DNA from: Clostridium sp. Marseille-P2415
Lineage (GTDB): Bacteria; Bacillota; Clostridia; Lachnospirales; Lachnospiraceae
Assembly: GCF_900155545.1 (NCBI RefSeq)
Contig: NZ_LT732526.1
Span: 2,493,708-2,552,659 of the forward strand
Direction: 5' to 3'
DNA: 58,952 nt
Shown here: piece by piece, positions 1-6,736 of the stretch
How the letters are laid out: each line of letters starts with the position of its first letter
Position numbering within the stretch: position 1 is the first letter of the stretch
Notes under the pieces: generated by a model
What the model saw: only the letters and a program-made list of their open reading frames with translations
The model's database searches: none
What the model was told of the DNA's origin: nothing
Position numbers and translations under genes: made by a program

Positions 1-826
1 CCGCCGTATCCTTCACATTCTTGATGCTGGCGGTTAAGTAACCTACCATACCTGCGCTTAATTCTTCGCATGGAAGGAACTGGCCTGCGCCAAAATAACC
101 GACCTCCACCACTTCTTCCACCGCTCCGGTTGCCATCATCCGCACCTTATCGCCCTTCTTTACCGTGCCCTCTTTTACCCGGAAGAATACAATGACTCCT
201 TTATAAGAATCATAAAGGGAATCAAAAATCAGGGCCTGAAGCGGTGCATCAGGATCTCCCTCAGGGGCCGGGATCTTCTCTACTATGGCTTCCAGGACTG
301 CCTCCACATTTTCTCCTGTTTTAGCAGAAATTCTGGGCGCATCATGAGCTTCGATTCCGATGACATCCTCGATCTCTTCCACCACACGTTCCGGTTCGGC
401 ACTTGGCAGATCAATTTTATTCAATACCGGAAATACATCCAGATCATGGTCCAGAGCCATATAAACGTTGGCCAGTGTCTGGGCTTCGATCCCCTGGGAA
501 GCATCCACCACCAGAATTGCGCCGTCACAGGCTGCAAGACTTCGGGAAACTTCATAGTTAAAATCCACATGACCTGGAGTATCAATCATGTTAAAGATGT
601 ATTCCTGTCCGTCGCCGGCTTTGTAAACCGTGCGGACTGCCTGGGCTTTGATGGTAATTCCGCGTTCTCGTTCCAAATCCATATTATCAAGCACCTGGGC
701 CTGCATTTCCCTGCTGGTCAACAGTCCTGTCTTCTCTATAATCCTGTCTGCAAGGGTTGACTTTCCGTGATCAATATGAGCGATAATACAAAAATTGCGT
801 ATCCGATTCTGCTGGGCAGCTGCCAT
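1..826 (-). CDS. lepA: Elongation factor 4 (LepA), N-terminal part, cut by window start
   Basis: Translational GTPase that binds stalled or pre-translocation ribosomes and promotes back-translocation. The visible 275 codons begin [12 protein letters not shown] and carry the G1 loop [10 protein letters not shown], the switch region ERGITIKAQ, the G3 box DTPGHVDF and the G4 box NKIDL. The order and the [13 protein letters not shown] stretch are typical of LepA rather than EF-G or TypA. The frame is open to base 1, so the C-terminal domains lie outside the window. The ATG at 824-826 is preceded by an AGAGGAA ribosome binding site. A sigma-A promoter lies about 100 bases upstream. In many Clostridia lepA follows gpr and spoIIP, as here. 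Identification is firm. Confidence 0.95.
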   Translation of the reverse strand, partial: MAAAQQNRIRNFCIIAHIDHGKSTLADRIIEKTGLLTSREMQAQVLDNMDLERERGITIKAQAVRTVYKAGDGQEYIFNMIDTPGHVDFNYEVSRSLAACDGAILVVDASQGIEAQTLANVYMALDHDLDVFPVLNKIDLPSAEPERVVEEIEDVIGIEAHDAPRISAKTGENVEAVLEAIVEKIPAPEGDPDAPLQALIFDSLYDSYKGVIVFFRVKEGTVKKGDKVRMMATGAVEEVVEVGYFGAGQFLPCEELSAGMVGYLTASIKNVKDTA

Positions 827-841
827 ATAGTAAATTCCTCT

Positions 842-868
842 TTTCTGATGTTTCTGATGTTTCTGATG
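842..868. repeat. Three tandem copies of a 9-bp unit in the lepA leader
   Basis: TTTCTGATG occurs three times head to tail, immediately upstream of the lepA ribosome binding site. It lies in the predicted 5' untranslated region. Copy number could change by slippage. No function can be assigned. Confidence 0.6.
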
Positions 869-928
869 TTTTCTGGCCGTCTGGCATCCGCCGGGCACAA
901 ACCGCCAGAATACTATGATATCTTTAAA

Positions 929-957
929 AATATACCATTAAAATAGGAAATTGTCCA
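929..957 (-). promoter_or_regulatory. Probable sigma-A promoter of lepA
   Basis: Read on the minus strand: -35 TGGACA (952-957), a 17-base spacer and -10 TATATT (929-934). It points at lepA with a leader of about 95 bases. Confidence 0.6.
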
Positions 958-1153
958 CCGTGAAAGCATTGTATTTCCTTGTAATTCCGTTGGAAAAACA
1001 AGGACGATTGCTTGTTTTACTATCTTTGCCAAAAATAACAGTATCATATTAGTATCACGATAATTAACAATTTTTAGCCCATTTACCCGGATGTATTCAC
1101 TATTACGTACATTATTTCTAACTTTTAATACTATATTTCTTATATTATTTTCA

Positions 1154-1182
1154 TTGAACTTTTTTTAACGATGTGATATATT
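1154..1182 (+). promoter_or_regulatory. Sigma-A promoter of the antisense RNA
   Basis: -35 TTGAAC (1154-1159), exactly 17 bases, then -10 TATATT (1177-1182). The predicted start at about 1189 gives a short RNA that ends at the terminator at 1258-1293. Confidence 0.7.
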
Positions 1183-1190
1183 AGAATTAC

Positions 1191-1222
1191 AAAAGAGCAA
1201 CCGCCACACAAGGTGGAAGCTC
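1191..1222 (-). terminator. Terminator of the toxin mRNA
   Basis: On the minus strand an imperfect GAGC...GCTC hairpin with GC-rich inner pairs is followed by TTTT. It lies just past the toxin stop codon and within the antisense RNA's 5' end. Confidence 0.55.
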
Positions 1223-1232
1223 CCAGTGTTGA

Positions 1233-1364
1233 CTAATTGCTCATGTGGCCATGAGCCAGCCTATCCTGTTCGCAGCAGGGTAGGCTATTTTTTAACTTAT
1301 CTATGTAAGTCAGCAATGCCAGAAGGAATGTTGCAAATAGGATTATATCGCTAAATGAAAACAT
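1233..1364 (-). CDS. Small hydrophobic type I toxin, putative holin-like toxin family
   Basis: A 43-residue peptide that begins MFSFSDIILF, has one membrane helix at about residues 5-20 (IILFATFLLALLTY), and then a charged IDKLK stretch. A hydrophobic helix followed by YIDK/K-rich residues is the pattern of the Firmicute putative holin-like toxin family (Hol_Tox, TxpA/BsrG-like), which acts at the membrane. The ATG at 1362-1364 has a strong GGGAGGTGG ribosome binding site. The mRNA has its own promoter at 1448-1476 and terminator at 1191-1222. The C-terminal tail (about residues 26-43) is encoded opposite the antisense RNA's terminator, so it may be constrained by RNA structure rather than function. 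Confidence 0.75.
   Translation of the reverse strand: MFSFSDIILFATFLLALLTYIDKLKNSLPCCEQDRLAHGHMSN
1258..1293 (+). terminator. Rho-independent terminator of the antisense RNA
   Basis: AGCCTATCCTG (1258-1268) pairs with CAGGGTAGGCT (1276-1286), 11 bp with one G-T pair, across a 7-base loop. A run of six T residues follows. Confidence 0.85.
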
Positions 1365-1447
1365 TCTGACACCACCTCCCCTCTTACTATGACTTAAAGG
1401 CATAAAAGCAGGAAGGTTCCGCCCTGAGTTCGGTTACTCCATAAAAC

Positions 1448-1476
1448 ATATTACCATATATTTCCTAATTCCACAA
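1448..1476 (-). promoter_or_regulatory. Promoter of the toxin gene
   Basis: Minus strand: -35 TTGTGG (1471-1476), 17-base spacer, -10 TAATAT (1448-1453). The leader before the toxin ATG is about 75 bases. The stretch between this promoter and spoIIP (1477-1571) holds the TTGACCCC/GGGGTCAA inverted repeat but no ORF. Confidence 0.6.
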
Positions 1477-1571
1477 TCTTCTTTTCTGCAATCTATTTGA
1501 CCCCTGTAAACCGAGGGGAGGAGGCAATTTTGAGTACCCGTTATCATAAAGGGGGTCAATCTGTGACCTTT

Positions 1572-2966
1572 TTAATTTCCTTGCAACACCATATCCAAAA
1601 CTTCTGCCAGAGGATCCATGGCGTTTAATGCTTCCTGGTATGTATTGGTCTGGGCCCCCACTTCGATCAGGGCTGACCGGGGGCGCAAGTGCTGATTATA
1701 ACGAAGTCCTTTTATGTATATTTTCCGCGTCAGGTTGGGAAAATAAGCCGCTGCATCCAGCTGCATCTGAAAGCTGAAAGCAAGATTCTGCTCCCGGTAT
1801 GGATTGGGCAGATATTCTATGGGCCCCTCCGGAGTCTGGCTGACTCCGTTAAAAAACATAATGGGGGCTGTGGGCTTTCCATTGACCTGGTTTACCATAT
1901 GCAGACTTTCATTTACCCCATCCCGGTGAATATCCAGCACTACCTCAATGGACGGATTTTCCTGCAGGATCCCGGAAATGCCGTCAAGCGCATAGGTATA
2001 TGCCTTGTTCCGGTCAAGCTTTCCATTTTGAAGGTCATAAACCGAAGTATCATGGATCACATTATATCCCTTTGCAGTCAATAAGTCGGTCAGGTAGCTT
2101 CCGATCCCCACCACGGTCGCATTTGGATTACTGGGACCGTGGTCAGCAAACTCCTCCTGGGAGTGAGTATGGTAAATCAGAATCTGGGGTTTGTCGTTTC
2201 CGCCTTCCAGGGTAAAATCTTCTGCAAGAAACTTATCTGACTTCATCAAATCCCGGCCGGCAGTCGTAGAAGTATGGACACTGTAAAAATGCTTCATTAA
2301 GTAATCGTAATCAGCCAGCTGTTCCTTGCGGTATGTAGTTCCCACGATAGGCCATTGGCTGCTTACCGCACAGGTCAAAGCGGGCTCTTTACCCAATGCC
2401 TGGGTATTGGCCTTTCCTGCTTCTGCCTCCTGATTTTGTTCCGTCCCAGCCTCTGTTTCTGTACCCGCACCGGCTGCCGGCTGTTCCGGCTGTGCCTTTG
2501 CCGCTCCGGCGTTAACACTTCCGTCCTCTCCGCTTTCTTCCCCGCCGTCATACAGTAAGAAACTGTGTTCCTCATAAAATTTCCCGCTTTCCAGATATCC
2601 TTTATATGCCGGATCCATTTCACCATAATCGGTTTCCGTTTTTCCGCTGCTTCCTGCATAACGGTAAAGGGGGGACTGGCTGAAAAGAAAACCGCAGAGG
2701 ATGCTGCCAATGGTATCCTCATGCTTTGCGGCCTGCACACTGTTACCGCTGCTTTCTTCCCAGGATGCAGCCGGATACTGGTGGCGCCAGATATAGGAAA
2801 TTCCCAGACTGGCCCCATCTTTTACCCACTCTCCGGCTTTCCGGAAGTCTGCTTTTCTTCCGGCCTCCGAAACTTCCTTTATACTCAGAAGAACGGCCAG
2901 AATAAGGCTGACTGCGATCATCATTTTTTTTATCAACCGGTTTATTCCGCTGTTCCTCTGTTTCAT
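1572..2966 (-). CDS. spoIIP: Stage II sporulation protein P (septal peptidoglycan hydrolase)
   Basis: SpoIIP works with SpoIID and SpoIIM in the mother cell to thin septal peptidoglycan during engulfment; it is an amidase/endopeptidase. The 464-residue protein has an N-terminal membrane helix (about residues 10-30), an acidic low-complexity linker rich in E, G and A (about 140-195), and then the catalytic domain starting near IYHTHSQE (about 264-271), whose histidines are the usual metal ligands. The DIHRDG motif and the C-terminal IEVGAQTNT stretch also fit the family. The start has an AGGAAGG site 8 bases upstream. It follows gpr on the same strand with about 110 bases between, the classic gpr-spoIIP pair. 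Confidence 0.93.
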   Translation of the reverse strand: MKQRNSGINRLIKKMMIAVSLILAVLLSIKEVSEAGRKADFRKAGEWVKDGASLGISYIWRHQYPAASWEESSGNSVQAAKHEDTIGSILCGFLFSQSPLYRYAGSSGKTETDYGEMDPAYKGYLESGKFYEEHSFLLYDGGEESGEDGSVNAGAAKAQPEQPAAGAGTETEAGTEQNQEAEAGKANTQALGKEPALTCAVSSQWPIVGTTYRKEQLADYDYLMKHFYSVHTSTTAGRDLMKSDKFLAEDFTLEGGNDKPQILIYHTHSQEEFADHGPSNPNATVVGIGSYLTDLLTAKGYNVIHDTSVYDLQNGKLDRNKAYTYALDGISGILQENPSIEVVLDIHRDGVNESLHMVNQVNGKPTAPIMFFNGVSQTPEGPIEYLPNPYREQNLAFSFQMQLDAAAYFPNLTRKIYIKGLRYNQHLRPRSALIEVGAQTNTYQEALNAMDPLAEVLDMVLQGN

Positions 2967-3002
2967 AGATACCTTCCTGCATACTGATTCAAATTATATA
3001 AA

Positions 3003-3050
3003 GGGAACTTGTTCCCGGGTGTCGGAGGAAGCGTTTTGCTTCCTCCAACA
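3003..3050. other. Two hairpins between gpr and spoIIP
   Basis: GGGAACTTGTTCCC (3003-3016) is a short palindrome. GGAGGAAGC and GCTTCCTCC then form a 9-bp stem around a 5-base loop (about 3024-3046). No T-tract follows on the minus strand, so this looks like an mRNA processing or partial attenuation element rather than a full terminator. Confidence 0.5.
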
Positions 3051-3075
3051 TTCTATGCAGAAAGCCTGTCATTTA

Positions 3076-4053
3076 CTACGAATCTTCCTGTCCCAGAAAG
3101 GCCAGGTGGATGCCCTCGGAAATCGTAAAACTCAGTTCCTTTACCGTTTCATCGATATCAGGCGGGGTCACATACATGGGACCGAATTCCGGCTCCAGCA
3201 ATTCCCGAATGAGATCGTATTGCTCATCCGAGCTTATGCTTCCGATAAAATCTCCCATTCCCTTTGTTTCCATGCTCTTTGACAGGGCGCCTATCATAGC
3301 GGAAACGGTATCATGGACAATGGCTGCTGCCCCAACTACGGTAGGGACGCCGATCGCCATTACCGGGACTCCAAGACTTTCCTTTGTCAGGCTGTGCCTG
3401 TGATTTCCAACTCCGGAGCCAGGATGGATCCCTGTATCCGTAAGCTGAATGGTTGTCCCCAGACGTTTTACGCTTCTGGCTGCCAGCGCATCAATGGCAA
3501 TGATCAAATCCGGATCTGTTTCCTTTATGATTCCTTTCAAAATCTCTGCGGTTTCCATTCCGGTCTGCGCCATAACCCCTGGTACGATCCCGCTAATGAC
3601 CGGCATGCTCCTGCCTTTCCAGAAATCATCTCCATACTGTACTTTTAAATGCCTTGTTACCTGAAGATTTTTAAGGACCCTGGGGCCCAAGGAATCCGGC
3701 GTTACGGAAGCATTGCCAAGACCGGCTACCAGCACGTGAAAATCCGGTTTCCGGTAATCTTTCCCTTCTAAAAGCCGCTCAATCTGACTTGCCAGTTCGT
3801 CTGAAATCTCCCTGTGATAGTCCTCATCCTTAATGGAAAGTTCGTCCGCCTCCAGAGTAATATAGGTCCCTATGGGCTTTCCCATCGCCTTTTCGCCCTT
3901 TTCATCAAGAATTTTTACCTCGGTCATTTTTATATGACTGTCCGCCCGATGCCATTCCCGCAAGGCTACTCCTGAGATTTCACCGCCGTCACCCGGAAAA
4001 CTTTCTCTTTCTTCTACCGCAAGGTCTGTACGCACTTCAAATGTGTTTTCCAT
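3076..4053 (-). CDS. gpr: Germination protease GPR
   Basis: Spore-specific protease (peptidase family A25) that degrades small acid-soluble proteins at germination; it is made as a zymogen in the forespore. The protein has 325 residues. Its N-terminal VRTDLAVEERE matches the region around the known autoprocessing site. Further family stretches are GLGNASVTPDSLGPRV, IAIDALAARS, and TDTGIHPGSGVGNHR followed by GVPVMAIGVPTVV. An AGGAGGAAG site precedes the ATG. gpr is divergent from rpsT with about 160 bases between. A GAATT/CATAAT pair with 18 bases between lies upstream and could be a forespore sigma-G promoter, but this is weak. Confidence 0.95.
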   Translation of the reverse strand: MENTFEVRTDLAVEERESFPGDGGEISGVALREWHRADSHIKMTEVKILDEKGEKAMGKPIGTYITLEADELSIKDEDYHREISDELASQIERLLEGKDYRKPDFHVLVAGLGNASVTPDSLGPRVLKNLQVTRHLKVQYGDDFWKGRSMPVISGIVPGVMAQTGMETAEILKGIIKETDPDLIIAIDALAARSVKRLGTTIQLTDTGIHPGSGVGNHRHSLTKESLGVPVMAIGVPTVVGAAAIVHDTVSAMIGALSKSMETKGMGDFIGSISSDEQYDLIRELLEPEFGPMYVTPPDIDETVKELSFTISEGIHLAFLGQEDS

Positions 4054-4111
4054 TTCTTCCTCCTTTCTACCATTTCTAAGGTATTTTCTGCAAAAAAGCG
4101 GGAATTATGTA

Positions 4112-4140
4112 TTGACATATGCGCTGAAATTCGTTAGAAT
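4112..4140 (+). promoter_or_regulatory. Strong sigma-A promoter of rpsT
   Basis: -35 TTGACA (4112-4117), 17-base spacer, -10 TAGAAT (4135-4140). The leader before the start codon is about 85 bases. S20 is autoregulated in other bacteria, but no specific leader structure was resolved here. Confidence 0.85.
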
Positions 4141-4230
4141 ACAAAGGTATGTTTACATTGAACTGTCCGTGTCCAGGCTTTGATGCAAAACAAAGAATAA
4201 TCATATATCATTTTATTGGAGGTGTACAGA

Positions 4231-4494
4231 TTGGCTAACATTAAATCTGCAAAGAAGAGAATCTTAGTTAACGAAACTAAGGCTGCTAGAAACAAAGCGA
4301 TCAGATCCAGAGTGAAAACATCTATTAAGAAGGTAGAGGCTGCTATTACTGCCGGTGACAAGGCTGCTGCACAGGCAAGTTTAATCAGCGCTATCGCAGA
4401 GATCGATAAGGCTGCTACAAAGGGCGTATATCATAAGAATACCGCTTCCAGAAAAGTATCCAGAATCTCTAAGGCTGTTAACGCATTGGCTTAA
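4231..4494 (+). CDS. rpsT: 30S ribosomal protein S20
   Basis: Primary-binding protein of the small ribosomal subunit. The protein is 87 residues, begins (M)ANIKSAKKRI and is rich in lysine and alanine as usual. The start is a TTG at 4231, placed 7 bases after GGAGGTG (4218-4224). An upstream in-frame TTG at 4216 would overlap that ribosome binding site and is rejected. TTG starts for rpsT are common in Gram-positives and tie to autoregulation. It is a monocistronic gene between its own promoter and terminator. Confidence 0.95.
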   Translation: MANIKSAKKRILVNETKAARNKAIRSRVKTSIKKVEAAITAGDKAAAQASLISAIAEIDKAATKGVYHKNTASRKVSRISKAVNALA

Positions 4495-4512
4495 TTTATA
4501 GAACAGAATTTT

Positions 4513-4549
4513 ATCCCATTCAGACTAACCCGCTGAATGGGATTTTTTT
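4513..4549 (+). terminator. Rho-independent terminator of rpsT
   Basis: ATCCCATTCAG (4513-4523) pairs with CTGAATGGGAT (4533-4543) and is followed by a run of T. Confidence 0.92.
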
Positions 4550-4630
4550 GTAATATTATAAAGGGAATTGTGCCTATTGATAATGCCACTTTTTAAGACG
4601 GGGCCGGATTACAGGACTCCCGCCTTATTG

Positions 4631-5461
4631 TCAGTTCATGTGCAGAACACCTTTTTCATCGGTACTCAGATACATTTTTCCTTCGAACATGCTGCCATCT
4701 TCCGTAGCCCGGTAAAGTTCTCCCTTCCAGATGACCCACTGGTCTTTTGCCATGGCACCGTTGCTGTTCAAATAATACCATTTGCCATCTGATCCGGTTT
4801 TCCACGTTTCTTTTACCATAAATCCGGCCCCATCGAACCAATACCAGTCATCCCCATCTTTATACCAGTCGTTCTTAACATAATTTCCTGTATCTCCTAA
4901 GTAGAACCTCCAGCCTCCCTCTTCTTCTGCCCAGCCGGATTTAAGCTGTGTCTCCGCTGCCAGAGCCGCTTTAAAATCGTCCCAGGTATGCTGGGTATGA
5001 TTGTATACGTATGGATTCGGACAAATCTTTCCTGTCACATCATAATGGCGGATTACATGATCTGCCGGGACTCCGTATTGTTTCATCAGTTCTTTTGTCA
5101 GCTGTATGGCGGCTTTTACAGTTGCATCTTCAAAATACCAATCTCTGCTTGTATCTGACTGGCTGCCCTTGTTCCTGACACAAAGTTCAATCCCTAAGCT
5201 GTTGCTGTTACGGCATTCCGGGTGAGTATATGTTTTTGCCCCGCAATGCCATGCAATATTTTTGTCCTCAACAGACTGCCATATTTCTCCGCTGAACCCA
5301 ACAAAATAATGGGCGCTTGCTCCAATGTATTGGGAGGCATAATATTTGCAGTTTGCTTCAGCCCCTCCAAGAGCCCCTACATAGTGGATCACGATATATT
5401 GAATCCGGTCGGTCTGGCCGTTGTTATAGTTATATGGTGTTAATAGTTTGTGAACTTCCAT
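4631..5461 (-). CDS. Endolysin: N-acetylmuramoyl-L-alanine amidase with cell-wall-binding repeats
   Basis: Cuts the amide bond between muramic acid and the peptide stem; it is the lysis enzyme of the tail cluster. The 276-residue protein has an Amidase_2 (T7 lysozyme-like) domain at about 1-165, with IVIHYVG, VIRHYDVTG and KICPNP supplying the His, His and Cys zinc ligands. Tandem choline-binding-like repeats rich in W, Y and G follow from about residue 180 to the end (WYWFDGAGFMV, KWYYLNSNGAMA). The ATG at 5459-5461 follows GGGAAGGG at the right spacing; an upstream in-frame ATG lacks a site. It has no signal peptide, so it needs the holin. It converges on rpsT. Confidence 0.88.
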   Translation of the reverse strand: MEVHKLLTPYNYNNGQTDRIQYIVIHYVGALGGAEANCKYYASQYIGASAHYFVGFSGEIWQSVEDKNIAWHCGAKTYTHPECRNSNSLGIELCVRNKGSQSDTSRDWYFEDATVKAAIQLTKELMKQYGVPADHVIRHYDVTGKICPNPYVYNHTQHTWDDFKAALAAETQLKSGWAEEEGGWRFYLGDTGNYVKNDWYKDGDDWYWFDGAGFMVKETWKTGSDGKWYYLNSNGAMAKDQWVIWKGELYRATEDGSMFEGKMYLSTDEKGVLHMN

Positions 5462-5462
5462 A

Positions 5463-5618
5463 TTAAATCCCTTCCCTTCTGCCCACAAAGCCCATTTCAT
5501 CTGCATCAAAGGATTCCCGGAAGCGCTCGACCTCCGTATAATCAGAATCCTTTAGATTTTCCTGTATTCCCAGCAGCTCTACACGCGTCATATCTCTTGT
5601 AGATTCACTTTTAACCAT
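5463..5618 (-). CDS. Small charged protein between holin and endolysin
   Basis: 51 residues beginning MVKSESTRDM, strongly charged, with no membrane helix. The ATG at 5616-5618 has an AAGGACAAGG site upstream, and its TAA ends one base before the endolysin ATG, so the two are probably translationally coupled. I do not recognise the family. Its place in the lysis cassette suggests a lysis accessory role, but this is inference from position only. Confidence 0.55.
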   Translation of the reverse strand: MVKSESTRDMTRVELLGIQENLKDSDYTEVERFRESFDADEMGFVGRREGI

Positions 5619-5700
5619 AAAGTTACCTTGTCCTTTTTATTTTATAATATGAAGGAGGGGCTGGGGATGTACCGGGGCTTAAAACCCATTGCTTAAGGTG

Positions 5701-6120
5701 CTACTGTGGTGCTTCTGCTTTCTTATTCAGAATGTCTATGGCTCTGGCCATGACAGACGGTAACGGCAGGCCCATGAGACCGGCATTCTCCACGATGGAG
5801 ATCAGTTCGTTTGCCATGAAGCCGATGATAACGGTATCCCGTATGTAGCTTGTCCCGATAGCTAAATCCAGACGATGGGCTACGAGTACAAACAGAAATG
5901 TCATGCATTTCCTGCAAATTCCCTTCCAGCCAGCTTTCGATTCTAAAGCTCCTGATTCTGTTTTTTTGCTTTTATGGAATACTCCGGCAACCGCTAAGCC
6001 GGAGAAAAAATCGACGGCCATGAAAAGGACCAGGGTGCCGATTCCTGTGTCCCAGCCTCCAAATAAGGAGGCAATAAAACTGCCTACTACACCCGATACT
6101 GTACATAATGTATTTTTCAT
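5701..6120 (-). CDS. Phage holin (Phage_holin_4 / toxin-secretion lysis holin type)
   Basis: 139 residues with several hydrophobic helices (VVGSFIASLF, IGTLVLFMAVDFFSGLAVAGVF, MTFLFVLVAHRLDLA, TVIIGFMANELISIV). These match the Firmicute phage_holin_4_1 family, which forms membrane holes that release the endolysin. The ATG at 6118-6120 has a GAGGAAAG site upstream. A GTG at 6135 that overlaps the xkdX stop codon is an alternative start giving five more residues. It lies directly after xkdX, as in PBSX-like clusters. Confidence 0.85.
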   Translation of the reverse strand: MKNTLCTVSGVVGSFIASLFGGWDTGIGTLVLFMAVDFFSGLAVAGVFHKSKKTESGALESKAGWKGICRKCMTFLFVLVAHRLDLAIGTSYIRDTVIIGFMANELISIVENAGLMGLPLPSVMARAIDILNKKAEAPQ

Positions 6121-6131
6121 TTTCACTTTCC

Positions 6132-6278
6132 TCACTCTTTCTTATTCTCATATTCTTTCCCGGGAATCTTCAGGAACTCATCGACTGTGATCCAGCGGTC
6201 TACGGCATTTCGTACCATGCCCTCAGACCATAGATCTGCATTATAAAAACTTTTTACCTTTTCAAAATTCTTACTCAT
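6132..6278 (-). CDS. XkdX family small tail protein
   Basis: 48 residues (begins MSKNFEKVKSFYN, contains WSEGMVRNAVDRWIT and DEFLKIPGKEY). The pattern of an aromatic N-terminus, a VxxAVxRxWIT-like core and E/K-rich end fits the XkdX family found just before holin genes in PBSX-type clusters. Its exact role is not known. The ATG at 6276-6278 overlaps the end of the degenerate tail gene, and its TGA (6132-6134) overlaps a possible holin GTG. Confidence 0.8.
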   Translation of the reverse strand: MSKNFEKVKSFYNADLWSEGMVRNAVDRWITVDEFLKIPGKEYENKKE

Positions 6279-6725
6279 TGTTTGACTCCATTTCTATCCC
6301 AGACATCATGGACATATATTCTATTTGAGCATTTAAGTTAAAAATCTGTTCCTTTTGCGATTTTATTTCATCTTGAATGTTTGGTATCCTGTACAATAAC
6401 AACAGAGTCGATAGCTTCTTTATTTATGTATACTGTCTTCCCTACTTGTCGGTTTCCTTCACCTGTTCAAATCCAACAGGGAAAGAAGATTGCAAGGTCA
6501 TTTTCCCGGTATAGACCAGATTATTGCGCTGCCATTCTTCCATGCCATCTACTGAATACTTCGTAATTATGTTGTTTCCGTAAGATTCTTGTGAATATTC
6601 TCAATAGAGTTTGATCCGATGATAATTGCAACCGTGGCAGTTTGCCCACTTAAATTATCTAAGCTGCAACTGCCGTTTACAATGTTATAAGTTGTATTTC
6701 CAATTTTAACGCTCTCATATTTCAT
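6271..6725 (-). pseudogene. Tail-associated protein broken by frameshifts
   Basis: Intact reading would start at ATG 6725 (MKYESVKIGNTTYNIV) with an AAGGAGAAAA site. Three consecutive segments read like one protein but lie in different frames. Frame one stops after SNSIENIHKN; the sense continues in another frame as ESYGNNIITKYSVDGMEEWQ to a TAG after VKETDK; then KTVYINKEAIDSVVIVQDT; and finally NIQDEIKSQKEQIFNLNAQ to a TAA at 6271. The last part is coiled-coil-like. Three separate lesions make a dead gene more likely than one sequencing error, though the third is in an A-run. In related clusters a protein of this kind sits between the fibre gene and xkdX. Confidence 0.75.
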
Positions 6726-6736
6726 AGATTTTCTCC

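Larger units (their letters stand above)
1189..1293 (+). ncRNA. Candidate antisense antitoxin RNA of a type I toxin system (RatA-like)
   Basis: An RNA of about 105 nt is bounded by a sigma-A promoter and an 11-bp terminator hairpin with six T residues. It contains no plausible ORF with a ribosome binding site. It is fully complementary to the 3' half of the 43-codon toxin ORF on the other strand, including its stop codon and terminator. This tail-to-tail overlap is the arrangement of txpA/ratA-type modules in Firmicutes. Its 5' end can form a hairpin (GAGC 1195-1198 with GCTC 1219-1222). Predicted role: pair with the toxin mRNA and block its translation or trigger its decay. The transcript itself is inferred. 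Confidence 0.7.

Noticed and set aside
2375-2818. A 147-codon minus-strand frame inside spoIIP
   Set aside because: It is a shadow of spoIIP in another frame, with no family resemblance and no ribosome binding site.
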